Shown in pieces: positions 51,936-58,722 of a DNA stretch of 64,000 bases. The notes under the pieces were generated by a model. It searched no databases. It worked only from the letters and a program-made list of their open reading frames with translations, and was not told the DNA's origin. The DNA is from JBCCDY01 sp039030555. GTDB lineage: Bacteria > Bacteroidota > Bacteroidia > Cytophagales > Cyclobacteriaceae. The position numbers were made by a program, and so were the translations under genes. Each line of letters begins with the position of its first letter. The first letter of the stretch is position 1. The DNA is taken from NCBI GenBank assembly GCA_039030555.1, contig JBCCDY010000006.1:186001-250000 (forward strand), written 5' to 3'.

Positions 51936-52584
51936 TCTAAAAGAAGTGTGGGATAGAGTGGAAGAAAAGGAGAGTGAAAAGTTTCAATTGCCTGAAGAAT
52001 CTGTGGTAAATGCTATCAGAAAGCAGTCGAATACCACGTTCTCAAAGATTTTGAGGGCAATACGTTATAAAGTCCTGATATCTACGATAGCTTCAATAGC
52101 ATCTTATTTAAGTGTTCCTGCATATATTCTCAAAAGCGCAGAAGAAAGTTTCTTTCTTGGTATTTTATCAGGAATAGAGGTTGGTATTATGATGATTCTT
52201 GTGGGTACTCTACTACTCGGAATATCAATAAACTACAGAATCAGCTATCGCATGATCAAAACGAATCAGATTTCTGCAAAACCATTAAAAGAATCCATTC
52301 AGGAGGCTATTGATATCATACTTAAAATTAATAGAATAAGTATCTATTCCGATGCTTACGGAGTACCACTCTTTCTTGGTTGGATATTGTATGCAGCATT
52401 ATTCAAACATTTTGAAATTTCGTCCATTTGGGGAAGTTTGATCATAACAGGCATCTGTTATGCTTCATTCGTTCTGGTGGAAGCGAAGGGTAAATGGTTA
52501 ACAAATAAAAAATATGGTGACTATCTGAGTGTGTTAGAAAGCAGCTTAAAAGAGCTTCAGGAAAAAAATATGCATCAAGTATAA
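51922..52584 (+). CDS. Membrane protein coupled to the ECF sigma factor (possible anti-sigma)
   Basis: The 220-residue protein begins with a soluble helical part (MELIDLKEVWDRVEEKESEKF, residues 1-50), followed by four hydrophobic spans (about 50-70, 76-100, 140-160 and 165-185). This layout, and the 14-base overlap with the sigma gene, is common for a family of Bacteroidota membrane proteins found beside ECF factors; the N-terminal helices could hold the sigma factor. There is no classical ZAS zinc motif, so the anti-sigma role is an inference. Confidence 0.75.
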   Translation: MELIDLKEVWDRVEEKESEKFQLPEESVVNAIRKQSNTTFSKILRAIRYKVLISTIASIASYLSVPAYILKSAEESFFLGILSGIEVGIMMILVGTLLLGISINYRISYRMIKTNQISAKPLKESIQEAIDIILKINRISIYSDAYGVPLFLGWILYAALFKHFEISSIWGSLIITGICYASFVLVEAKGKWLTNKKYGDYLSVLESSLKELQEKNMHQV

Positions 52585-52614
52585 TTCAGAGGTTCAATCG
52601 ATTAGATAAAAAAT

Positions 52615-52800
52615 ATGAATGAAGACAGGGTTAAGCTATTAAATACTATTGCTTCCACATTTTTAATAATCGGATGCTTTAGAATAGTGGTGGAAAATAG
52701 TTCTTTGGAACATGATATTCTAGGGATATTTCAAGCAATAGGCTTTTTGCTCTATGCATTTCCATCTATGTATAAAAAATGGAGTAGCGTGCTATCATGA
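52615..52800 (+). CDS. Small hypothetical membrane protein
   Basis: A 61-residue protein with two hydrophobic segments (LLNTIASTFLIIGCFRIV and ILGIFQAIGFLLYAF) and a basic C-terminus. It lies 30 bases after the putative anti-sigma gene and overlaps the next small gene by ATGA, so it belongs to the ECF operon. Function unknown. Confidence 0.6.
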   Translation: MNEDRVKLLNTIASTFLIIGCFRIVVENSSLEHDILGIFQAIGFLLYAFPSMYKKWSSVLS

Positions 52801-52961
52801 AAACTAACAAGAGACATCTTATGTGGATTGGTATTGTATTTATCATAACCGGGTTAACGTCATTTAGTAATCACCCTGCTTGGGGTAATATTGTTTCAGG
52901 AACAGGTCTTCTTATACTGATTGTATTTTTGGTTCTTCCTAATACAAGGAGTACTCGTTAA
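52797..52961 (+). CDS. Very small membrane protein, ATGA-coupled
   Basis: A 54-codon frame starts in the stop of the preceding gene (ATGA) and encodes MKTNKRHLMWIGIVFIITGL, then a short loop (SNHPAWGNIVSG) and a second span (TGLLILIVFLVLPN) with a basic tail. Two spans, positive-inside ends and coupling all argue for a real gene. Function unknown. Confidence 0.55.
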   Translation: MKTNKRHLMWIGIVFIITGLTSFSNHPAWGNIVSGTGLLILIVFLVLPNTRSTR

Positions 52962-53083
52962 TGCTAAAAAAGGAAGTAGTACTATTATCTTCTAAAGTTT
53001 AAGACGATTAGTGGTCATATTCAGAAAGATTTGTTTCAGTGTATTCACTGTCAAACTGTCTATAAGATTGAATTGGTTCAAGT

Positions 53084-53185
53084 ATGTCTATATTAATTAA
53101 AGGAAAACGAATTTTAAGAAAGCTCGAGAATATTAGTTTATCTATCTATAGCTATTCCTCGCATATCAACTTGGCTAAAAGATGA
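53084..53185 (+). CDS. Possible leader ORF coupled to the YeeZ-like gene (uncertain)
   Basis: A 33-codon frame starting MSILIKGKRILRKLEN ends in an ATGA overlap with the start of the following gene at 53182. It is basic and Ser/Ile-rich with no motif. The exact stop/start overlap suggests translational coupling, but the frame is short enough to be chance. Confidence 0.25.
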   Translation: MSILIKGKRILRKLENISLSIYSYSSHINLAKR

Positions 53186-53940
53186 AATCAATAGGAATTA
53201 TTGGATGTGGATGGCTTGGATCGAAACTGGCACAGCGACTGGAAAGTGAATTCAGTATCTATGCCACTGCGAGAAAACAGGAGACTGTTAATGAACTAGC
53301 TTCTTTTGGATATTCGGTTACGAAAATTGACTTTTCTGAAGAAAAGAAGGTAATCACGGATCAGTGGGACACTGCTCCTGCTCTCGATGCTATTGTAATA
53401 CTCATTCCTTTTTCTCTGAGGAAGTCTACCGACGAATCATTGAAATGTAAAATGGAAAATCTCTTCACCTTTATTGGGGATTTCAATAGCCAGCTTCTCT
53501 TTGCAAGCTCTACGGGAGTTTATCCAAAACAGAGAGATACATTCACCGAGGATGATCTGCCAACTAGGGCGAATACAATAGAGCATCAGGTGAAGCAGTG
53601 TTTTCCCATGACCAATGTTCTTCGCCTCGGAGGCTTGATGGGAGACAATCGACTATTGAGCAAGTATAATGTTACTAATTTGGAAGATCCCGTAAACCAC
53701 GTTCATTATGATGATGTCTGCTCGATAATCATAAGGATGATAGAAGATCGTGTACATGATAAGCTCTATAATGTGGTAGCACCATTGCATCCTGCCAAGG
53801 ATGAGGTTATTAAAGCTCAACTGAATAATTCAATAGCCACTACACCTGACTCCCATGGAAGAATAATCTCGTCTTCAAAGTTGATAGCCGAACTGGAGTT
53901 CGATTTCAAATATCCTGACCCCAGAACATTTCATTTATAA
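53182..53940 (+). CDS. NAD(P)-binding epimerase-like protein (YeeZ-like SDR)
   Basis: The 252-residue protein begins MKSIGIIGCGWLGSKLAQRL, a GxGxxG nucleotide site, with LFASSTGVYPKQRDTFTEDDLP and VLRLGGLMGDNR later, the pattern of the YeeZ-like extended SDR group. The classical YxxxK is represented only by STGVYP, so it may be a reductase with unusual chemistry or a nucleotide-binding regulator. Substrate unknown. It is separated from the ECF operon by 220 bases. Confidence 0.85.
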   Translation: MKSIGIIGCGWLGSKLAQRLESEFSIYATARKQETVNELASFGYSVTKIDFSEEKKVITDQWDTAPALDAIVILIPFSLRKSTDESLKCKMENLFTFIGDFNSQLLFASSTGVYPKQRDTFTEDDLPTRANTIEHQVKQCFPMTNVLRLGGLMGDNRLLSKYNVTNLEDPVNHVHYDDVCSIIIRMIEDRVHDKLYNVVAPLHPAKDEVIKAQLNNSIATTPDSHGRIISSSKLIAELEFDFKYPDPRTFHL

Positions 53941-54118
53941 TCTAAGCTTCTAATAGATAGGGTGAATTCATACCATTTTTTTAGATGCTCTTTATTAATT
54001 AGCTAGTGGTAGTGATCATTTTTAGCTATTAATTGCTATTGTGTTTCAAGGTATAAGTGTTCACTTTTACATAATACGTGAGTGTCTTCAACAGTTCTAT
54101 CCATAAATAGATTAGCAA

Positions 54119-54805
54119 ATGAATTTTGAACTAACACCTGACCTTCTGGAACGACAGGTAGCCCGCCGATTTAATCAGTTCGATCAGCCCAATGAATGTT
54201 TAGGTAAATTTGAGATCACAAAAGACCTGTATATTGATTTATTGTGTGCCTTTAATGACCCGGATAGCTTTAAAGCCTCTACTTTTCTTGACTACCCATT
54301 ACCATCAATATTACTGTATTTAAAAAGGACTCATGAGCTTTATAAAACTAGAAGTCTACAAGAAATCATGATGGCAATTGAAAGATTAAATAGAGCAGAT
54401 CATACGATAGCACAGACTCAATCGTTTCTCCTCTCTTTTTTCACAAAATTTAAAAGTGATCTCGAAAGTCATATAAAGGAAGAAGAGGTAAAACTGTTTC
54501 CATACATAGAATCATTGATGGTCTCTCAGGAAAATCAGATTGCTAATTTTTCAGTTGAAAAAACTGCTCTGCAAGATTTTCTTTGCCACCACGATGATCA
54601 TTTGGAAGCCGATCTTTTCAATCTTGTGAAGATACTTGAGGCTTTATCCGAAAAGCACACCGATTCATTTGATTTCCGAATGCTTGTAAACAAGCTTTCT
54701 GTTTTTGAATTGGATCTTAGGATTCATGGTAAAATAGAAGAAGAAGTACTTATTACTAAAGCAATAGCATTGGAGAAGAAAGCATTAAGCAGGAATATTC
54801 CTTAG
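54119..54805 (+). CDS. Hemerythrin-like (HHE) protein, ScdA/YtfE-related
   Basis: The 228-residue helical protein has histidine/glutamate positions of a diiron four-helix bundle: YLKRTHELY, LESHIKEEEVKLFPYIE (HxxxE), CHHDDHLEAD and LRIHGKIEEEVLI. The preceding segment with DYPLPSILLYL resembles the iron-sulphur-cluster repair protein family (ScdA/YtfE), but the N-terminal ScdA domain with its Cys pair is missing. It may sense or detoxify NO or O2, or store iron. The gene stands alone in the cytoplasmic complement. Confidence 0.7.
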   Translation: MNFELTPDLLERQVARRFNQFDQPNECLGKFEITKDLYIDLLCAFNDPDSFKASTFLDYPLPSILLYLKRTHELYKTRSLQEIMMAIERLNRADHTIAQTQSFLLSFFTKFKSDLESHIKEEEVKLFPYIESLMVSQENQIANFSVEKTALQDFLCHHDDHLEADLFNLVKILEALSEKHTDSFDFRMLVNKLSVFELDLRIHGKIEEEVLITKAIALEKKALSRNIP

Positions 54806-55015
54806 ATCCAATAGTTCTTTTGGTTCGAATAGCATCTTCTGCTCTTCTTGTAGCTGTTTGCGTCTTCACAAGCAATGTTATTAATCGTGCAGACACGATC
54901 AAATTGCAATTCCAGTTTCTTGGAATCTCTCAGCAGACAAAATGGGTCTATCTATATTTTTATAAGTGTCTGCTTAGATAGTTCATTACGTATACTACAA
55001 TAAACAACGCTGATA
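54806..55015. other. Structured intergenic region between convergent genes
   Basis: Between two stop codons lie three inverted repeats in 91 bases: ATCGTG/CACGAT (54884-54899), ATTCCA/TGGAAT (54909-54926) and AGCAGACA/TGTCTGCT (54932-54974). The bases GCAGACAC at 54889-54896 can also pair with GTGTCTGC at 54966-54973. No open frame is convincing. It could be a bidirectional terminator array or a small RNA. Confidence 0.4.
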
Positions 55016-56044
55016 TTAACTGCACCGTAGCAACTTCATCTTTGACTGTATTTGACTCTCAAATTTTAATCGGTCATCAATATGAAAGGCAATGCTTTTA
55101 AAACTCTTCTTCATGCCATAAAGAGAATGAAGAATTCTTTCATTTTTCAGATGGAGGATAAAATTGTAGCTTCCTCCCAACTCGCCGAACGGTGACAGGT
55201 TTCTAATTTGCTCATCATCCTGAAAGTCTCTTGAAGTTTGCTCAATTGATTCTATCTCTGAAATGGGAATGATAGCCTCTGCCATTATTCCGAATTTCAA
55301 CTTTAGATCATCCTCGTTAAGTTGAATTGGTCTAAAAAATAAGGAACGGGTCATTCCAAACAATTGTAAGCCCGTATAAATGCTTAAAATGGTTAGAATT
55401 ACAGCAACTGTTTGACTCCACAGTTGAATGACTAAATGAAGAATTAAAGTTTCTGCGACTACCATAAAAATAATAGTAGAAAGCACATAGACTACACCAC
55501 TTTCTTTATGATAGGTAAATTCATTGTCTCTGGTTGTTCTTTTCTTCCAGCTGAAAAAACCATAATAGAAGGTTGCTGTTTCCATCGCAAAAAAATTACT
55601 GATTTTAGAAGGAAGTATCTCTCCTGAAGCGCTTTTAATGCGATCATAAAAATCCAAGGTTTCAAGGCCGTTTTCCTTAAAGCTTTTTCTAAGATTAATG
55701 GCTTTATAAGCAACTATGCTCAGCACGGCCAATTCAACGACCGGTATCATCCAGTTTCGAATATTTTCCAATAAGCCCTGATGATCTACTGGAATTACAT
55801 TTCCAGCTAAAAAAAGGCCCAAAAAGAATATCGGAACCACCGTTACGTTCGGCACATCAGTTTTTCTGATCAATAAAAAATAAATCAATGGGATCAGGAA
55901 GGCTACATCTACGGTAATTCCCAATGAAAGCAGGGATGGGTTTTGTCCAATAAAATTTGATCCTATGTAGAAGAGAGCTCCGAAAAGAGAAGCTATCAAT
56001 CCAAAAGTTAGATGGAGCTTAGTCAGTTGGGATGAGTTGTTCAT
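55016..56044 (-). CDS. Hypothetical membrane protein with C-terminal PH-like region
   Basis: The 342-residue protein has four hydrophobic spans in its first 115 residues (LTFGLIASLFGALFYIG, VAFLIPLIYFLLI, VTVVPIFFLGLFLAGNVI, MIPVVELAVLSIVAY) and two more around 190-230 (VVYVLSTIIFMVVAETLIL, SQTVAVILTILSIYTGLQL). The last 90 residues (LKLKFGIMAEAIIPISEIESIEQT, SYNFILHLKNERILHSLYG) look like the PH-type beta fold seen in bacterial PH-domain membrane proteins. I do not know a function. Confidence 0.75.
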   Translation of the reverse strand: MNNSSQLTKLHLTFGLIASLFGALFYIGSNFIGQNPSLLSLGITVDVAFLIPLIYFLLIRKTDVPNVTVVPIFFLGLFLAGNVIPVDHQGLLENIRNWMIPVVELAVLSIVAYKAINLRKSFKENGLETLDFYDRIKSASGEILPSKISNFFAMETATFYYGFFSWKKRTTRDNEFTYHKESGVVYVLSTIIFMVVAETLILHLVIQLWSQTVAVILTILSIYTGLQLFGMTRSLFFRPIQLNEDDLKLKFGIMAEAIIPISEIESIEQTSRDFQDDEQIRNLSPFGELGGSYNFILHLKNERILHSLYGMKKSFKSIAFHIDDRLKFESQIQSKMKLLRCS

Positions 56045-56118
56045 TGTGAAAAACGATTTATCATATTGGTATTACCTGACCTCAGTTTATTACTTTTAAT
56101 TGTAAAAAAACATAATTA

Positions 56119-56646
56119 GTGTATTTCTTTAAATCAGAAAGATTAGGTTTTAGAAACTGGAGAGAGAAAGACATCCCCGAGTTCATTAAAATGAACCGGG
56201 ATCCAAAAGTCATGCGATACTTTCCAAATATTTTGTCTGAAGAAGAATCAAGAATATCAGTTGAACGATTCAAATCCTGTTACGCAAATAACAGTTTCTG
56301 TTTCTATGCAATTGACAAACTGGAAGACTCTTCATTCATTGGTTTTATAGGGATCTCCGCTGCAACTTTTAAAGCTGATTTTACGCCTTGCACTGAAATA
56401 GGATGGCGTCTCAAATCGGATGAATGGGGTAAAGGATATGCTACTGAAGGTGCATCAAGGTGTTTAGAGTATGGATTCAGCGAACTGAAGCTTTCAACCA
56501 TTTATTCATTTACCCCACTGCAGAATAAAGCCTCCGAAAACGTAATGAAAAAGATCGGAATGAATAAAGTAGGAACTTTTAACCACCCTTCAGTTCCTTC
56601 TGATAGTCCACTTGTAGAACATGTACTTTATGTAGTAACCAAATAA
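56119..56646 (+). CDS. GNAT family N-acetyltransferase
   Basis: A 175-residue RimJ-like acetyltransferase: SERLGFRNWREKDIPEFIKMNRDP at the start, EIGWRLKSDEWGKGYATEGASR (acetyl-CoA loop WGKGYA) and STIYSFTPLQNKASENVMKKIGM. The only in-frame start is a GTG at 56119. It overlaps nothing and is followed 8 bases later by another gene, likely co-transcribed. Substrate unknown. Confidence 0.9.
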   Translation: MYFFKSERLGFRNWREKDIPEFIKMNRDPKVMRYFPNILSEEESRISVERFKSCYANNSFCFYAIDKLEDSSFIGFIGISAATFKADFTPCTEIGWRLKSDEWGKGYATEGASRCLEYGFSELKLSTIYSFTPLQNKASENVMKKIGMNKVGTFNHPSVPSDSPLVEHVLYVVTK

Positions 56647-56654
56647 GCATTCGT

Positions 56655-57071
56655 ATGATTTCTCACTTTGAATTAACAGACCAAGAGTTCGATAATCAGT
56701 TCACCAACGCTGAATTAAGCCCAGACTTATTCAACCATGAAGCGCATTTGAGATTAGCATGGATAAGAATAATAAGTTCAGGAATTGAAAATACATTGAT
56801 TAGTGTCCCCAGCGATTTGAAAAATTATGTTAGCAAATTAGGAGCTGAAAACAAGTATAATCATACCTTAACTATCGCGGCCATTAAGGCAGTTTACCAC
56901 TTTACCCTAAAATCAAACTCAACTGACTTCAAAAGTTTCATCAATGAGTTTCCAAGATTAAAGGATGAATTTAAAAGTTTGATTTTCACTCACTATTCAA
57001 CGGATATATTCAATTCACAAGAAGCTAAGTTAGAATACCTGGAGCCCGAATTATTGGCTTTTGATGTTTAA
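56655..57071 (+). CDS. Hypothetical cytoplasmic protein
   Basis: A 138-residue soluble, mainly helical protein. The phrase LFNHEAHLRLAW with conserved-looking His residues near residue 30 and YNHTLTIAAIKAVYHF resembles a small family of uncharacterised proteins; I recall no function. It lies 8 bases after the GNAT gene and may be its functional partner. Confidence 0.7.
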   Translation: MISHFELTDQEFDNQFTNAELSPDLFNHEAHLRLAWIRIISSGIENTLISVPSDLKNYVSKLGAENKYNHTLTIAAIKAVYHFTLKSNSTDFKSFINEFPRLKDEFKSLIFTHYSTDIFNSQEAKLEYLEPELLAFDV

Positions 57072-57367
57072 TATTAGGCTCTGATCGTAAGAAAATATTT
57101 TCTTCTCTGAAGTTTTGGAGTTAAGATGAAAAGTAGATTGATATATCGCCCGTTTAAAAGCTTAAGGATGTAGAGGCTCAAACAATTTAAAAACGGTGAG
57201 CCTGACAGTAAAAATTAACTAGATAAACTCCATACATAGAGCCCTTTACCTGAAGTGTATCTTTCTAAAAATTCACAATGCAGGCATTAATATTACTTTT
57301 TTTGACTGCATAAGCTTTTATAGAATACTTTCTAAAAAAGAAACCTAAGTTTCATTAACCAACAAAA
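57072..57367. other. Gene-free region after the hypothetical protein
   Basis: These 296 bases between convergent stops hold a perfect 16-bp palindrome (AAGAAAATATTTTCTT, 57089-57104) and a 6-bp-arm hairpin (GGCTCA/TGAGCC, near 57174-57201). Neither is a clear terminator. No gene is visible. Confidence 0.5.
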
Positions 57368-58618
57368 CTAAGTCAAGGCTTTAAACATTTTGGCCTTATT
57401 CCTGACCAGCTTATCGATCCTGTTATTAACTAATTGTTGTAGCACTTCATTTCTGATCGTCGATGAACCTGCGGATATGGAATTTAGAACATCTCGTTTT
57501 GTACGTTCTTTATACCATTTTAAAAAAGTGCGAACCTTCCTGTCTTTAAGCCAATGGATAAAAACATTTAGCTCTTCCTCTATAATCTGATTTACGACGG
57601 GAATGGCTTTGAGCTGCTCTTCATTAATTGAGCTGACTTGCTCTGATATATCATCTAAATTATAGATTTTGTGATGTTGGTTAGCAATTTTTGAATTCAC
57701 ATTAGAGGGCATAGCTAGATCTATCCATAATTGATTTTTTTCATGATTTTCAACGGAATTGATCAAATCTTTACAATTACTCACCGCAGTAATGATCACA
57801 TCGAATGATGAAAAGTTGTTTTGTACTACATGCTCCCATTCATAAGTGTTTATTTGGAACCTCTTAGCAAGTAGTAGTGCTTTTTCCAGTGTTCTATTGG
57901 CAATAGATATATCTTTAATCAAAAATTTAGGTAAGTATCTCAGAACATCTCCAGCTATTTCACCAGCCCCGATAATGAGCATTTTTTTATGCTGCATTCC
58001 ATCTTTACCAAAATATTCTTCCATCATTTTAAGAGCAGAATAGGCCGTGGAAGTGGAGCCCTGCCTATAATGTGATTCCACCGCTATTCGTTTATGACTT
58101 CTGAATACAGCCTGAAATGCTCTTTCTAATAAAGAGCCATGGGTTCCATTGTTTAGAGCTTCCAAATAACTCCCCTTTACCTGGTGGATAATTTGCTTAT
58201 CTCCCACTACGGCAGAATTAAGGCCATTAGCTACACGTAAAAGGTGGTTCGCCGTGTATATACTTCCATTGAGTATCATAAACACTTTTCTGGATAGTTT
58301 TACTTGATGAAAACCCGCCATATAGTTTATAAATAATTCTCTCACTTCATATGGGGTAGTAGTTTCCGATTCAAAATAAATTTCAGTACGGTTACAGGTT
58401 GTGATAATAACTAGAGCATCAATAGATAATTTCTGTCTTAAAATATCCTTTAATTCATTTTTTTTCGTTTGATCTAATGCAAAACAAGCTCTTTCGCTTA
58501 CGTTAGCAGTGTTGTGTGTCACACCGATGTACATGAGTTTATTTTCCACGGGATAACGTACTGTATAAAAGTTTTTAGATTTCAGGTTAATACTTGAATG
58601 GGGTAAATGAGTATCCAT
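57368..58618 (-). CDS. hemA: Glutamyl-tRNA reductase (HemA)
   Basis: The 416-residue enzyme reduces glutamyl-tRNA with NADPH to glutamate-1-semialdehyde, the first step of C5-type haem synthesis. It shows the catalytic Cys75 (TTCNRTEIYF), the conserved His125 in ANHLLRVANGLNS, the VVGDKQIIHQVK segment typical of Bacteroidota enzymes, and the NADPH site LIIGAGEIAGDVLRYL. About 28 N-terminal residues precede the usual family start (an ATG at 58534 is an alternative). It lies 104 bases after katG in the same direction, with a long hairpin between. Its divergence and the lack of other hem genes suggest it may be a second copy. Confidence 0.88.
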   Translation of the reverse strand: MDTHLPHSSINLKSKNFYTVRYPVENKLMYIGVTHNTANVSERACFALDQTKKNELKDILRQKLSIDALVIITTCNRTEIYFESETTTPYEVRELFINYMAGFHQVKLSRKVFMILNGSIYTANHLLRVANGLNSAVVGDKQIIHQVKGSYLEALNNGTHGSLLERAFQAVFRSHKRIAVESHYRQGSTSTAYSALKMMEEYFGKDGMQHKKMLIIGAGEIAGDVLRYLPKFLIKDISIANRTLEKALLLAKRFQINTYEWEHVVQNNFSSFDVIITAVSNCKDLINSVENHEKNQLWIDLAMPSNVNSKIANQHHKIYNLDDISEQVSSINEEQLKAIPVVNQIIEEELNVFIHWLKDRKVRTFLKWYKERTKRDVLNSISAGSSTIRNEVLQQLVNNRIDKLVRNKAKMFKALT

Positions 58619-58628
58619 TGTTAAGATA

Positions 58629-58679
58629 GTTCCCTATGCCACTTTAAAAGAGATTTCCTTCTCAAGAGGTATAGGGAAC
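58629..58679 (-). promoter_or_regulatory. Long hairpin between katG and hemA
   Basis: Arms GTTCCCTATGCC (58629-58640) and GGTATAGGGAAC (58668-58679) pair over 12 positions with one G-U. The hairpin ends 10 bases before the hemA ATG on the minus strand and has no T-tract, so it looks like an RNA control or processing element rather than a terminator. Confidence 0.5.
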
Positions 58680-58722
58680 ATGTTAGAATTGATTTAATAC
58701 CAATGTCAATTCAGCTAGTGAT

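Noticed and set aside
54806..55015. GGTTCGAAT at 54820 considered as a tRNA T-arm
   Set aside because: No acceptor, D or anticodon arm can be formed around it.
57368..58618. VVGDKQII in place of the common LGExQIL motif of glutamyl-tRNA reductase as a sign of lost function
   Set aside because: This form is what I recall for Bacteroidota HemA proteins, and the catalytic Cys and His are intact, so it is not by itself unusual.
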